64,000 nt of DNA from Aurantiacibacter poecillastricola (GTDB lineage: Bacteria > Pseudomonadota > Alphaproteobacteria > Sphingomonadales > Sphingomonadaceae), in the NCBI RefSeq assembly GCF_030730945.1, contig NZ_JAVAMS010000001.1, forward strand, positions 744,001-808,000, given 5' to 3'. Positions 36,191-45,351 of the stretch are shown in pieces. The first letter of the stretch is position 1. Each line of letters begins with the position of its first letter. Both the position numbers and the translations under genes were made by a program. The notes under the pieces were generated by a model. It was not told the DNA's origin, did no database searches, and worked only from the letters and a program-made list of their open reading frames with translations.

Positions 36191-37558
36191 ATGCCAAGTC
36201 ACGGAATTTCGAGGAAAGACGAAGCCTCGACGCGAAGGAATCTGCTCTCGCTCTTCTTTGCCAAATTGAAGGATGACAGTGCCGTCATCGTGGCACTTGT
36301 GGTCCGCGGGCTTGCCGTGCTTGCCGGATTCGGCGTGACCTATCTCATTGGTAACAATCTTGGTCCCGAGGCGATGGGGCAGTACGCTTTGGTGACGCAA
36401 ACCGCTGTCTTTTTCGCACTCGTGGGACTCATGGGTCTTGACGTTAGCGCGGTGCGGCATTTCTCCAAGTCAGTGGCCCTTGGCACGCCAATCGCCTTTT
36501 TGTCCTTGGCGAAATTGGTAGGTTTGAGCCTGGCGTTCATGCTGGCAATTACGGCTGTCCTTTGGCTGGGCGGAGATTTTGTCTGGGCCAGACTATTCGG
36601 CGACGCCGTACCTCAAGACTTTCTGCTGTTACTTTGTGTCTTGCTGATCGGCCGAGCTGGCATTTCGTTATTTGGCGCAATCCTCCGATCCCAGCACGCG
36701 TTCACGCTTGGTCAGATTATCCCTTCCCTGTCGGTACCTGCAGCAGCATTCCTGGCTCTTGGAACCGGCCTTGTATTCACAGTAGAAGGCGCCCTTTGGG
36801 CTGCTGCCGCCGGCAGTCTGGTCGCTTTGCTTATCGGTGGGTTTGTGGTGTTCCACCGCAGCGGTTTCGGCGAGAACGCTGTTCATATCGACATGCGACC
36901 TGTCCTGGCATCTTCACTTCCGTTGTGGGGCGTGGGGATCGCCCAGAACCTTGCCGACTGGTACGGTCTTGCCGTATCCGCGCAAATGCTCGGCGCGGCG
37001 GATGCGGGCCTTTACCGCGCGAGCATACAGATTGCCGCCGTTCTGCAAATCGCGGCGATGGCGATCTTCTCGGTCTATTCCGCGAAGATCAGCTCGGCTT
37101 TCCATGCAGGAGACCGGCAGGAGGCGGGCAAACTCGCGGCAAGGGCAATGCGCTTCAGTGCCTGGATCTCGATCGCAGCGGGCATCTTCCTCATGGTGAC
37201 CGGGAAGTTCATTCTGCGCCAGATCGGCCCCGAATTCGAAGAGGCGTATATCGTTCTCTATGTCCTCATCATCGGACAGGTGATTTTTGCATGTACCGGG
37301 CCCTGCGGGATAGTCCTCGCAATGTCCGGGAACGAGAAGACCAACTTCCTGATCTCGGTTTCCACGACCATACTGCTGCTGATAGTGGCTCCCATCGCCG
37401 CCAGATACGGCGGCCTTCTGGGCGTCGCGACTGCCATCGCGCTCCTCCTGCCGTTGCGGAATTTCATTGCCTTCATAATGGTCTACCGGCTCGAAGGCAT
37501 CAATGTGTGGAGTGGGAGTGTGAAGAGCGTGAAGGACAGCGATCAAGTTCCCCAATAG
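36191..37558 (+). CDS. Wzx-type oligosaccharide flippase
   Basis: The 455-residue protein has 12-14 predicted membrane helices and the MATE/MOP-like pattern of Wzx flippases: RGLAVLAGFGVTYLIGNNLGPEAMGQYAL near the N-terminus, then SSLPLWGVGIAQNLADWYGLAVSAQMLGAADAGLYRASIQIA in the middle. It should move the lipid-linked repeat unit to the periplasmic side for Wzy. A ribosome site is weak. The gene is followed after 67 bases by the second sulfotransferase gene. Confidence 0.9.
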   Translation: MPSHGISRKDEASTRRNLLSLFFAKLKDDSAVIVALVVRGLAVLAGFGVTYLIGNNLGPEAMGQYALVTQTAVFFALVGLMGLDVSAVRHFSKSVALGTPIAFLSLAKLVGLSLAFMLAITAVLWLGGDFVWARLFGDAVPQDFLLLLCVLLIGRAGISLFGAILRSQHAFTLGQIIPSLSVPAAAFLALGTGLVFTVEGALWAAAAGSLVALLIGGFVVFHRSGFGENAVHIDMRPVLASSLPLWGVGIAQNLADWYGLAVSAQMLGAADAGLYRASIQIAAVLQIAAMAIFSVYSAKISSAFHAGDRQEAGKLAARAMRFSAWISIAAGIFLMVTGKFILRQIGPEFEEAYIVLYVLIIGQVIFACTGPCGIVLAMSGNEKTNFLISVSTTILLLIVAPIAARYGGLLGVATAIALLLPLRNFIAFIMVYRLEGINVWSGSVKSVKDSDQVPQ

Positions 37559-37625
37559 GTCTACAGGCGCCGCTGTGACGCGCGCGCTGCCGGTAATCAG
37601 TCATTCAGAACAACACGGAAATTTG

Positions 37626-38477
37626 ATGCAGAGACAACCGCTAACCACCACCCATCCTCACGGCTATGTCCTCGCCCGGCCCGATCGCGCCCTGGGACTC
37701 ATCAGAATTTCGAAGAATGCCTCGACCGAAAGCAAGGTGCGCCTGGAATGCGAGGATTGGCTGCCTTTTCACGAGTTTGGCGGCCCGGTGGTAGCGTTCC
37801 TCCGGGAACCTGTAGCCCGGTTCCTGTCATCGGTTCCCGAGACAATCCTGCGAATGACCGACTTTGCATCCGCGCAGGAATGGCGAATGGATCGCGTGGT
37901 CATTCCGGACGATGTTCATCTGGAACTCCTGGATGTTGCAAAGGCGCCGATTCCCACCGTTCTCGAGCGTTTTGTGGAGCTGGTGGAATACGCCTTTTTC
38001 GATGCGCACCACGAACCTCAGCATGCTTTCCTCGCGGATCGCCATATGGCGCTGCGGATCGATCCCTACCTCTACCTTACAGAAACCTTTGAAACCGCGA
38101 TCGGCCAGATCGAAAACCGTTTCGGAATAGACGTTCCGCCTGCCGCGCAGCGCGGCAATGTCGGCGGACGGAAAGCCGAGGCCGGGAGGAACGGTCTGGT
38201 CGACGTAGCGCGCCGGGTATCGAGCACCGGCGTTTACCGCGAAGTGACAAATCCTGGATTCCTGGGTCGCCGTTACGGGGACGGACAGCCAGTCCTGCTG
38301 CGCGAACTGAACGGTTACTGCAATAAGTTCGTCCGCGAACTGAAGTCGCAGGATCTGCCGGCTGATCTCAGGCAACGCATTTGCGACCTCTATGCATTCG
38401 ATCTTGCCCTTTGGCAGGACGTTACTTCTCGCGGTGGCGATGTGAGGGCCAGCGATGTCTGGCCGAGGAATGACTAA
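37626..38477 (+). CDS. Sulfotransferase family 2-like protein
   Basis: The 283-residue protein has the PAPS-binding pattern of sulfotransfer_2 enzymes: LIRISKNASTESKVRL (phosphosulfate loop, K-N-A-S-T) and VVAFLREPVARFLSSVPE (R-x-P-x-x-R-x-x-S). A C-terminal RICDLYAFDLALWQ segment is also family-like. It probably sulfates a different position from the enzyme at 33946. ATG 37626 is chosen as start, with GGAAA upstream; GTG 37575 would add 17 residues. It converges with the SDR gene and overlaps it by four bases. Confidence 0.72.
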   Translation: MQRQPLTTTHPHGYVLARPDRALGLIRISKNASTESKVRLECEDWLPFHEFGGPVVAFLREPVARFLSSVPETILRMTDFASAQEWRMDRVVIPDDVHLELLDVAKAPIPTVLERFVELVEYAFFDAHHEPQHAFLADRHMALRIDPYLYLTETFETAIGQIENRFGIDVPPAAQRGNVGGRKAEAGRNGLVDVARRVSSTGVYREVTNPGFLGRRYGDGQPVLLRELNGYCNKFVRELKSQDLPADLRQRICDLYAFDLALWQDVTSRGGDVRASDVWPRND

Positions 38478-39217
38478 CGTCGCAATACCACTCGCTTGAG
38501 AGCGGCTTTCCAGCTCTCTCCGATCCGAACTTCGCGGCCTTCCTGGTAAAAGCGGCCGTGCGGGCCGTCGGCGTCGCAAGCGATGAGGGGGGTAAGCAAT
38601 TCGAATATCTCGGCAGGATCGCGGCCGTGCGTGCTCATCGCCGTGCGGGTTGCGCCGGGGTTGAATTCGTTCACGAGAACGTTGGGGTACCTGACCCGGT
38701 CTATTTCTCCGGCAATGCCGCGCACCAATGAATGGAGGGCTCCCTTCGATACCGAATAGGCAATCGATCCGGGAAGGGGATTGAGGTCGGCGAGGGAGCC
38801 GAAGACGACGTTCCTCCCGAAATTCCGCTCGAGCATTTCGGGCAATCCTTCGTGCAGCGTGTTCGCCACGCCGACTACGTTCACCCGCAGGGCCTGCTCC
38901 AGTTGTTCGGCGCCTTCGTCGAGGAAATGAGCCTTGGGATAGATCGCGGCGGCAGCGATGATGTGGCTGACGGGGCCGTGGGCCGCGCGTGCCTGGGCAA
39001 ACGCCTCGGCAGCTGCTTGGCGGTCCGCCATGTCCGCCTCGATGGGCGCGATGCACTCGCCAAGGCGTGCGAGTTCGGCGAGGGCGCTACGGTTGCGACC
39101 CACCGCTGAAACATGGAAGCCCGCATCGGCAAACTGCTTCGTCAGCGCGCTGCCGATGCCGCCGGTCGCTCCCGTGATCAGGACGTGGCGATTGTTGTCG
39201 TCGTGGGGAACGATCAT
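38474..39217 (-). CDS. SDR family oxidoreductase
   Basis: The 247-residue protein is a classical short-chain dehydrogenase: TGATGGIGSALTKQF (cofactor loop), AAAAIYPKA in place of the usual NNAG, GSLADL (Ser) and YSVSKGALHSLV (Tyr, Lys). Its substrate is not evident. The start overlaps the GMC oxidoreductase stop (ATGA), so the two enzymes are made together; the pair is the last part of the rfb operon. An oxidation-reduction step on a polysaccharide sugar is one possible role. Confidence 0.88.
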   Translation of the reverse strand: MIVPHDDNNRHVLITGATGGIGSALTKQFADAGFHVSAVGRNRSALAELARLGECIAPIEADMADRQAAAEAFAQARAAHGPVSHIIAAAAIYPKAHFLDEGAEQLEQALRVNVVGVANTLHEGLPEMLERNFGRNVVFGSLADLNPLPGSIAYSVSKGALHSLVRGIAGEIDRVRYPNVLVNEFNPGATRTAMSTHGRDPAEIFELLTPLIACDADGPHGRFYQEGREVRIGESWKAALKRVVLRR

Positions 39218-40809
39218 GGCGTGGTCTTCCGTAGTTGCGTGATGGAACGGGCGACGCGCAAGGCATGAGCCGCTACCGTCAGTCCCGGATTGAGGCCCAG
39301 TGAGCCGGGAAACACCGAAGCGTCCGCGACATAAAGGCCAGGCTTGTTCCAGACCTGTCCCTGCGCGTCGGTTACCGAATCCTTCGGTTCGTGACCCATG
39401 CGACAGGTTCCCATCGGGTGACCGAGGTTTGGTTCGCCTACCCCTGTAAGAAATCGCACCTTCAGCGGGCTGAACGCCTCTTTCATCCGCTTGCGGAATA
39501 TCTTGCCACGCGCGACCAGTTCCGCGCGCTTGCGATAGGTGACGGCTATCCGGTCCGTTCCATCTTCGCCGGTTTCGGTGGTCACGCGGTTATCGGGGTA
39601 GGGCAGGTCCTGCAGGTTCGCGGTGAAGAGCTCCGCCTTGCTGAAGAGGCGTTGCGCAATCTCTCCGACTGGTCGCAGGACCAGGCGCCGCAGCGGGCCG
39701 AGGTTCAATCCGGAACGGCGCAGTTTCTCGGCCAGGAAGTGCGCGATCATGCCGGGTGCCGAGACCATGCCGAGGGACTGGCATTCGGCGAGGGGCGCCG
39801 GCCCTTCGAAATAGTGATCGCGGAGCGCGATGACCTTGCGAGGGCCGTAGAGATCGTCGAGGCCGGGACCGGAAACCGCGAAGATCTCGCTGGCGTGAAA
39901 CATAAGCCCGCGGCCAAGCATTTCGGGAACGGCGCCGTCCCAGATCTCCGGGGAATCGAGCAGGACGCGCGGAGAGTTGAGGGCACCTGCGGCCAGCACA
40001 ACGTTGGCGGCGCTGAACTTCCGGGGGTTGCCCTGCTGGTCACTCGCATGAACGATCCAGCCACCCTCGGTTCGTTCCTCCAGGCGAGTGACGCTCAGCC
40101 CGTATTCCAGGTTGATCTTGCCGGTCCGGCGCAGGGCCGGTTCAAGCGCACGATTGAAGCCATGCGCCTTGCAATCGCGCAGGCACGTACTGCCCTGGCA
40201 TTCGCTGCAACCGGGACGATACGCGATGCCCACATGCATGCGGTAAGGGTGCTGCCCATTTGCCTCGAGCTGCTCGATAATGCGGTGATGTGCGGGGGAG
40301 ACAGCAGGGGGGCGGCCCAGCATTGCATCGTCATCGGGATCGAGGGGATTGAGCGTGCCGACAACGCCAAGCAATTGCTCCGCTTCGCGATAGGCGGGGA
40401 GGAACTCGTCATAGGAAACCGGCCAATCGTTGCGCAGCGCCGTTTCTTCGGTCTCGTGCCACTGGCCCGGCTGGTAGTCGCGCTCGAAATCCGCCCGCTC
40501 GCCCCTGCCGAGCGCCGCACCGTAGATCCGGCCGGATCCGCCGGGCCCTATGCCGAGAACCGAGCCGACCTTCTTCGCCTTGGCGCCTTCGCGTGGTCGA
40601 AAAAGCGTCTCGGTGGGCCAGCGTTCGCCGCCGCGGTCGTCCTGGCTTGCAAACAGCCGGGCGAGCCTGCCGCGCCGTGGTCCGGGCGCGGGCGGAGCGC
40701 CCTTTTCGAGGACAATTACGCTCAGGCCGGCATCGCCGCACTTTCCGGCGACGATCGACCCCCCCATGCCCGCGCCGACGATCAGGACGTCGCAATCGGT
40801 CTTGTCCAA
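39214..40809 (-). CDS. GMC family FAD-dependent oxidoreductase
   Basis: The 531-residue protein has the N-terminal FAD loop CDVLIVGAGMGGSIVAGKCGDAGLSVIVLEKG, a middle NVVLAAGALNSPRVLLDS and the C-terminal GMC signature HPMGTCRMG followed by LYVADASVFPGSLGLNPGLTVAAHALRVA. A cysteine-rich stretch CSECQGSTCLRDCK is of the type seen in some cholesterol-oxidase-like and fructose-dehydrogenase-like members. The substrate is unknown. Its position inside a dTDP-rhamnose operon suggests a sugar or a polysaccharide modification. Confidence 0.9.
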   Translation of the reverse strand: MDKTDCDVLIVGAGMGGSIVAGKCGDAGLSVIVLEKGAPPAPGPRRGRLARLFASQDDRGGERWPTETLFRPREGAKAKKVGSVLGIGPGGSGRIYGAALGRGERADFERDYQPGQWHETEETALRNDWPVSYDEFLPAYREAEQLLGVVGTLNPLDPDDDAMLGRPPAVSPAHHRIIEQLEANGQHPYRMHVGIAYRPGCSECQGSTCLRDCKAHGFNRALEPALRRTGKINLEYGLSVTRLEERTEGGWIVHASDQQGNPRKFSAANVVLAAGALNSPRVLLDSPEIWDGAVPEMLGRGLMFHASEIFAVSGPGLDDLYGPRKVIALRDHYFEGPAPLAECQSLGMVSAPGMIAHFLAEKLRRSGLNLGPLRRLVLRPVGEIAQRLFSKAELFTANLQDLPYPDNRVTTETGEDGTDRIAVTYRKRAELVARGKIFRKRMKEAFSPLKVRFLTGVGEPNLGHPMGTCRMGHEPKDSVTDAQGQVWNKPGLYVADASVFPGSLGLNPGLTVAAHALRVARSITQLRKTTP

Positions 40810-40881
40810 GATTTCAGTATCCCGATTGACGTGGAGCGAGAAGAAAACGGCACGCGGGCCGGCGACAGTTCCCCGTTCGGA

Positions 40882-41709
40882 TCACTTCAGGCGCCGGACG
40901 GCGCGCAGCAGGGCCGGGGGCGCAAGGTCTCTCACAAGTTCGCGGGCCTTGACCGAGAAGTCTTCCTTGTCGTTCGACTGGGGGCGGCGCTTGAAATTGG
41001 TCGTCCGGTCCGGCTGGTCGGCAAGGCTTTGCGCCGAAGTGTAGTAATAGGTAGCGATCGAGCGGCGCGAGATCCCATCGGGCGTCGTCAGCGGATCGGG
41101 ATGGCCATGATAGCTGTCGAGATCAGTATTGAAGATCACCGACCGACCAAGGATGGGCGCCACGGAGCGCTCCACGGTCTTCATGTCCTTCGACCACAGC
41201 TCAAGGTGGCCGCCATACTCATCCTTCCAGTCCTCGTTCAGGTAGATGAGGACATTGATACGCCGCCGCACGTTCATCTTCTTGTGGCGATTGAAGTCGG
41301 CATGCACGCCGAGATGCCCGCCCCGCAGGGTTTCATGAAGGCCTCCGCCGGCAAAATACGGGTCGGCGATAAGGCCCTCTATCCCGGTAAGGGCAGTCAG
41401 GAAGCGCAGGAAGGGCTGGCTGTTGAGCGCGGTGAAGAGATTGTAGGTCAGGTCGTCTTCCAGGCTGTCAGGATGAAACTGGTACTTCAGCTTCTCCTGG
41501 TCACGGCTGAAGGAGACCGCCTTCTCGCGTGGCGGGAAGTTCGCGATGATCGGGCGCAATGCGTCCGGCGCGATGAAATCGTCGATGGCGATATGCGGGA
41601 AGGGGGAGGCGTTCTGGTACTCGGCAGCGAGCCGTTCGCCCGCAGCAACGCACTGCGCCTCGTCGAACCTCGGACTGGTTGGAGAGCCGGTCAACTCAAG
41701 GACAGCCAT
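40882..41709 (-). CDS. 2-oxoglutarate/Fe(II)-dependent oxygenase
   Basis: The 275-residue protein belongs to the prolyl-hydroxylase-like 2OG-Fe(II) group. The metal ligands are His136 and Asp138 in GVHADFNRH and a His in SYHGHPDP (201 or 203); Arg in GISRRSIATYYY should bind 2-oxoglutarate. NVLIYLNEDWKDEYGGHLELW is the usual central strand pair. Relatives are frequent in bacterial polysaccharide loci. Substrate unknown. It lies between rfbB and the GMC gene on the same strand. Confidence 0.88.
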   Translation of the reverse strand: MAVLELTGSPTSPRFDEAQCVAAGERLAAEYQNASPFPHIAIDDFIAPDALRPIIANFPPREKAVSFSRDQEKLKYQFHPDSLEDDLTYNLFTALNSQPFLRFLTALTGIEGLIADPYFAGGGLHETLRGGHLGVHADFNRHKKMNVRRRINVLIYLNEDWKDEYGGHLELWSKDMKTVERSVAPILGRSVIFNTDLDSYHGHPDPLTTPDGISRRSIATYYYTSAQSLADQPDRTTNFKRRPQSNDKEDFSVKARELVRDLAPPALLRAVRRLK

Positions 41710-41753
41710 GGGTAATTACTCCTTGTCGAATCAGGGATGAGGCGGTTGTCTGC

Positions 41754-42803
41754 CTAGAGCAACGCGCGCCACCAGCTTTCGTTTTCGAGATACCAGCGCA
41801 AAGTCTGGCGCAACCCCTCCTCGAACTCGTGCCTGGGGCTGTAACCCAATTCGGCACGGGCCTTTCTCTCGTCGATGGCATAGCGGCGATCGTGGCCGGC
41901 GCGGTCGGTAACGAAGGTCTTCAGCGAACTCGTCGCGTGGCCATTTGCCGCCGGAGCATCGGGATAGCGCTCCGCCAGATCATCGATCTCCTCGAAGGCG
42001 AGGTCGACTTCCGCACAGATCGTGTCGATCACCGTCATGTTGGCAAGTTCTGCCCCGCCGCCGATATTATAGGTCTCACCCGGCTGGCCCTTGGCGAGGC
42101 ATGCCTCGATGCCGCGGCAATGGTCCTCAACATGCAGCCAGTCGCGCACGTTCATGCCGTCACCATAGATCGGCAGGCTGCGGCCATGCAGTGCATTGAG
42201 AAGGAACAGCGGGATGAGCTTCTCGGGGTACTGGTAGGGGCCGTAATTGTTCGAGCAATTGCTGGTCGTGACTTCCAGCCCGAAGGTGTGATGATAGGCG
42301 CGCACAAGGTGGTCGGAGCTCGCCTTGGAGGCCGAATAGGGCGAGTTCGGCCGGTAAGGCGTCGTCTCGCTGAAGGCGGGATCATCCGGGCCGAGCGAGC
42401 CGTACACCTCGTCTGTCGAGATATGGTGGAAGCGATGCGCCTTGCCGCTGCCCTCGTCCAGCCAGACCGTGCGCGCGGCCTTCAGCAGGCTGTTGGTGCC
42501 GAGGATGTTGGTGTCGATGAAAGCATCGGGCCCGCTGATGGAACGATCGACGTGGCTCTCGGCCGCGAAATGCACCACGGTGTCGATCTCGCGTTCGCGC
42601 AGCAATTTCTCGATGCGCTCGGTATTGCGAATATCGTCCTTCACCAGTTCGGCCTGTTCGACGCCCGCGATGGTGGATTCGTTGCCTGCATAGGTCAGGC
42701 AATCGAGCACGACCATCGTATCGCCAGTATGCTTTTCGGCCCAGTAATGGACGAAATTGCCACCTATAAATCCGGCTCCGCCAGTAATGAGCAGGTTAGC
42801 CAA
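41754..42803 (-). CDS. rfbB: dTDP-glucose 4,6-dehydratase
   Basis: RfbB makes dTDP-4-keto-6-deoxyglucose, the second step to dTDP-L-rhamnose. The 349-residue protein has LLITGGAGFIGGNFVHYW, FAAESHVDRSI, HISTDEVYG, PYSASKASSDHLVRAY (Tyr, Lys) and NCSNNYGPYQYPEKLIPLF. The start is TTG 42803, overlapping the rfbD stop by eight bases, with a GAGGAAG site upstream. It is the fourth gene of the order rfbA-rfbC-rfbD-rfbB. Confidence 0.97.
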   Translation of the reverse strand: MANLLITGGAGFIGGNFVHYWAEKHTGDTMVVLDCLTYAGNESTIAGVEQAELVKDDIRNTERIEKLLREREIDTVVHFAAESHVDRSISGPDAFIDTNILGTNSLLKAARTVWLDEGSGKAHRFHHISTDEVYGSLGPDDPAFSETTPYRPNSPYSASKASSDHLVRAYHHTFGLEVTTSNCSNNYGPYQYPEKLIPLFLLNALHGRSLPIYGDGMNVRDWLHVEDHCRGIEACLAKGQPGETYNIGGGAELANMTVIDTICAEVDLAFEEIDDLAERYPDAPAANGHATSSLKTFVTDRAGHDRRYAIDERKARAELGYSPRHEFEEGLRQTLRWYLENESWWRALL

Positions 42804-43644
42804 GGGCTGCTTCCTCTTTCAGCATCGTGCGCAGGTTCTCGCGCCAGTGGGTGTAGCCATCCTGCAGCAATTCGCGCGTCTTGCTGGAATCGAGCAGCGA
42901 GAAAGCAGGCCGTCTTGCCGGTGTTGGATAGGCGCTGGTGGGGATGGGCGTGACCGGGATGGCCTTGTCCAGCAGGCCGAGCGCCAACGCCTCTTCCTGG
43001 ATTGCGACGGCAAAGTCGTACCAGCTGGCAACGCCCGCATCGCTGTGATGGAATGTGCCGCTGGCGCCCTTGTCGACCAGGCCCCAGATCGTCGCGGCGA
43101 GTCCCGGCGCCCAGGTTGGCGCGCCGATCTGGTCTGCCACGACATTGAGGGCAGGCTTCTCCGCCATCAGGCGCAGCATGGTGCGCACGAAATTTGCTCC
43201 GCCCGCCGTGTAGACCCAGGCTGTGCGGACGAGAATGTCGCCATCGCGCAGGTGCTTCTCCCCCTCGGCCTTGGTACGGCCATAGGCGGATATGGGGTTG
43301 CGTGGATCTTCGGGGCGATAGGCGCGGCTGGCGGCGCCATCGAACACGAAATCGGTCGAGACATGCACGAGCTTGCCGTCATGCGCCTTCACCAGCGCTG
43401 CGACAGCGCCTGAATTGATGGCGAGCGCCGTTTCCTCGTCGCTCTCCGCCTTGTCGACAGCCGTGTAGGCGGCGGCATTGATGACGAGATCCGGGGAGAC
43501 CTCGCTCAGAAGCGCGCCGATGGCCCCGGCATCGGTCAGGTCGCAGTCTTCAATGTCGACCGGATGGAGATCGCAGCCTTCCGGCGCGCAGGCGATCAGG
43601 CCGCGGCCCAACTGTCCTTTGGCTCCCGTAATGAGGACTTTCAC
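42796..43644 (-). CDS. rfbD: dTDP-4-dehydrorhamnose reductase
   Basis: RfbD performs the final NADPH-dependent reduction to dTDP-L-rhamnose. The 282-residue protein begins [16 protein letters not shown] and has INAAAYTAVDKAESDEETA, LVHVSTDFVFDG, NPISAYGRTKAEGE (Tyr, Lys) and RTAWVYTAGGANFVRTML. The start is GTG 43644, overlapping the rfbC stop (GTGA). Longer frames upstream do not match the family. Confidence 0.96.
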   Translation of the reverse strand: MKVLITGAKGQLGRGLIACAPEGCDLHPVDIEDCDLTDAGAIGALLSEVSPDLVINAAAYTAVDKAESDEETALAINSGAVAALVKAHDGKLVHVSTDFVFDGAASRAYRPEDPRNPISAYGRTKAEGEKHLRDGDILVRTAWVYTAGGANFVRTMLRLMAEKPALNVVADQIGAPTWAPGLAATIWGLVDKGASGTFHHSDAGVASWYDFAVAIQEEALALGLLDKAIPVTPIPTSAYPTPARRPAFSLLDSSKTRELLQDGYTHWRENLRTMLKEEAALG

Positions 43645-44186
43645 GCAAAGGCCTCCACTTCGGAGAGCGGCTTGCCCTCGCGGTCCTTGGCGGAAAGCTG
43701 GATGTCCAACCCGTCGGTCGGCCAGTCGATACCGACATCGGGATCGTCCCAGGCCAGCGAATGCTCGTTGGCGGGCGCGTAGGGCGCATCGCACTTGTAG
43801 AGGAAATCGGTGCCGTCCTCGAGCGTCAGGAAACCATGCGCAAACCCCTGGGGAACCCAGAACATCCGCTTGTTGACCGCGGAAAGCTCAACACCAACCC
43901 ATTTTCCGAAGGTAGGGGACGAGCGGCGCAGGTCCACGGCCACGTCATACACCGCGCCGCTTACGACACGCACCAGCTTGCCCTGGGGTCCGGGCCTCTG
44001 GAAATGCATTCCGCGCAACACGCCCTTTTGCGAGCGTGAGTGATTGTCCTGCACGAAGGTCATGTCGAGACCCGCTTCGGCGAACCGCGCAGCGTTCCAG
44101 CTCTCGAGGAAGAAGCCGCGTTCGTCACCGAACACCTGCGGCTCGATGATCAGGGGGCCAGCAATATCGCACTCGACGATCTTCAC
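43641..44186 (-). CDS. rfbC: dTDP-4-dehydrorhamnose 3,5-epimerase
   Basis: RfbC epimerises C3 and C5 of the keto-sugar. The 181-residue protein has [36 protein letters not shown] (catalytic His region), [32 protein letters not shown] and [28 protein letters not shown]. The start is GTG 44186, overlapping the rfbA stop (GTGA). Confidence 0.96.
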   Translation of the reverse strand: MKIVECDIAGPLIIEPQVFGDERGFFLESWNAARFAEAGLDMTFVQDNHSRSQKGVLRGMHFQRPGPQGKLVRVVSGAVYDVAVDLRRSSPTFGKWVGVELSAVNKRMFWVPQGFAHGFLTLEDGTDFLYKCDAPYAPANEHSLAWDDPDVGIDWPTDGLDIQLSAKDREGKPLSEVEAFA

Positions 44187-45076
44187 CGTGCACGTCCCTC
44201 CCGGAGCAGGGCCATCAGGTATTCGCCGTAGCCCGATTTCTTCAGCGGGGCCGCGATCTGTTCCAGGCGATCGTCGCCGATGAACCCCTGCCGCCAGGCA
44301 ATCTCTTCGGGACAACAGACCTTCAGGCCCTGCCGCTCCTCGGTGATGCGAACATAGCTGGCGGCATCGAGCAGCGATTGGTGCGTGCCGGTATCGAGCC
44401 AGGCATAGCCTCGGCCCATGATTTCTACGGAGAGCTGGTCGTCCTCGAGATACAGGCGGTTGAGGTCGGTAATCTCGAGTTCGCCGCGCGCGGAGGGCTT
44501 GAGATCGCGTGCGCGATCGACAGCGGTTCCGTCGTAGAAATAGAGGCCCGTTACGGCGTACTTCGACTTGGGCTGGCTCGGCTTCTCCTCCAGCGAGGAC
44601 GCCTTGCCGGTGGAGTCGAAATCCACCACGCCATAGGCCGTTGGGTCGTTTACGCGGTAGGCGAACACGCTGGCACCGCTTTCGCGGCTGGCGGCATTGT
44701 TCAGCAGTTCCGGCAAGCCGTGGCCGTAGAAGATGTTGTCGCCCAGCACGAGCGCGCTGGCCTCGCCGCCAATGAAATCGGCGCCGATATGATAGGCCTG
44801 CGCCAGCCCGTCAGGGCTGGGTTGCACGGCGTATTCAAGCTCGATCCCGAAGTCCGAGCCATCGCCGAGCACGCGCTTGAACTGGTCCTGATCCTCCGGA
44901 GTGGTGATGATCATGATCTCGCGAATACCCGCCAGCATCAGGGTGCTGAGCGGGTAGTAGATCATCGGCTTGTCGTAGACCGGCATCAGCTGCTTCGAGA
45001 CACCTCGCGTCAGCGGATAGAGACGGGTCCCCGATCCCCCGGCAAGAATGATGCCCTTCCGATTGGCTGTGGTCAT
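44183..45076 (-). CDS. rfbA: Glucose-1-phosphate thymidylyltransferase
   Basis: RfbA makes dTDP-glucose, the entry step of dTDP-rhamnose synthesis. The 297-residue protein has [61 protein letters not shown] and ITDLNRLYL. It is the first gene of a probable seven-gene minus-strand operon reaching 38474 (rfbA, C, D, B, oxygenase, GMC, SDR), with spacing from overlap to 72 bases. It is divergent from the first lasso cluster gene; about 275 bases separate the two starts. Confidence 0.97.
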   Translation of the reverse strand: MTTANRKGIILAGGSGTRLYPLTRGVSKQLMPVYDKPMIYYPLSTLMLAGIREIMIITTPEDQDQFKRVLGDGSDFGIELEYAVQPSPDGLAQAYHIGADFIGGEASALVLGDNIFYGHGLPELLNNAASRESGASVFAYRVNDPTAYGVVDFDSTGKASSLEEKPSQPKSKYAVTGLYFYDGTAVDRARDLKPSARGELEITDLNRLYLEDDQLSVEIMGRGYAWLDTGTHQSLLDAASYVRITEERQGLKVCCPEEIAWRQGFIGDDRLEQIAAPLKKSGYGEYLMALLREGRAR

Positions 45077-45288
45077 AAAACGGCCTTCTGTCCTGTCCTG
45101 CGTCTGCGCGCCGGCATTACGTCCGCCCTATCCGATCGCAAAAAGCCTGCCATGCGCATCCGACAACCACGAATTTCGATGGCTGCCTGCTGCACGACAA
45201 GAACGCGTTTTCGACCGTAGTGATCAAACTGCCAATCCGCCCCTTGCGGAGGTAGGTACTCGCCCGTAGGGCAAGATGCAACGCCCAT

Positions 45289-45306
45289 CTCGCAACTGCA
45301 CAATAA
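45289..45306 (+). promoter_or_regulatory. Candidate regulatory motif between rfbA and the lasso cluster
   Basis: CTCGCAACTGCACAATAA matches the shared motif at TCGCANNTGCACAA. It lies about 45 bases before the nucleotidyltransferase start (45352) and 213 bases upstream of rfbA on the other strand, so it could act on the lasso transcript, on rfb, or on both. Confidence 0.5.
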
Positions 45307-45351
45307 GCTCGATAGCAATAGGCGACGATATACTTGTCAATCGGTTGCGTA

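Noticed and set aside
39391..41715. A 774-codon plus-strand frame across the GMC and oxygenase genes.
   Set aside because: It spans two well-supported minus-strand genes and has no recognisable motif.
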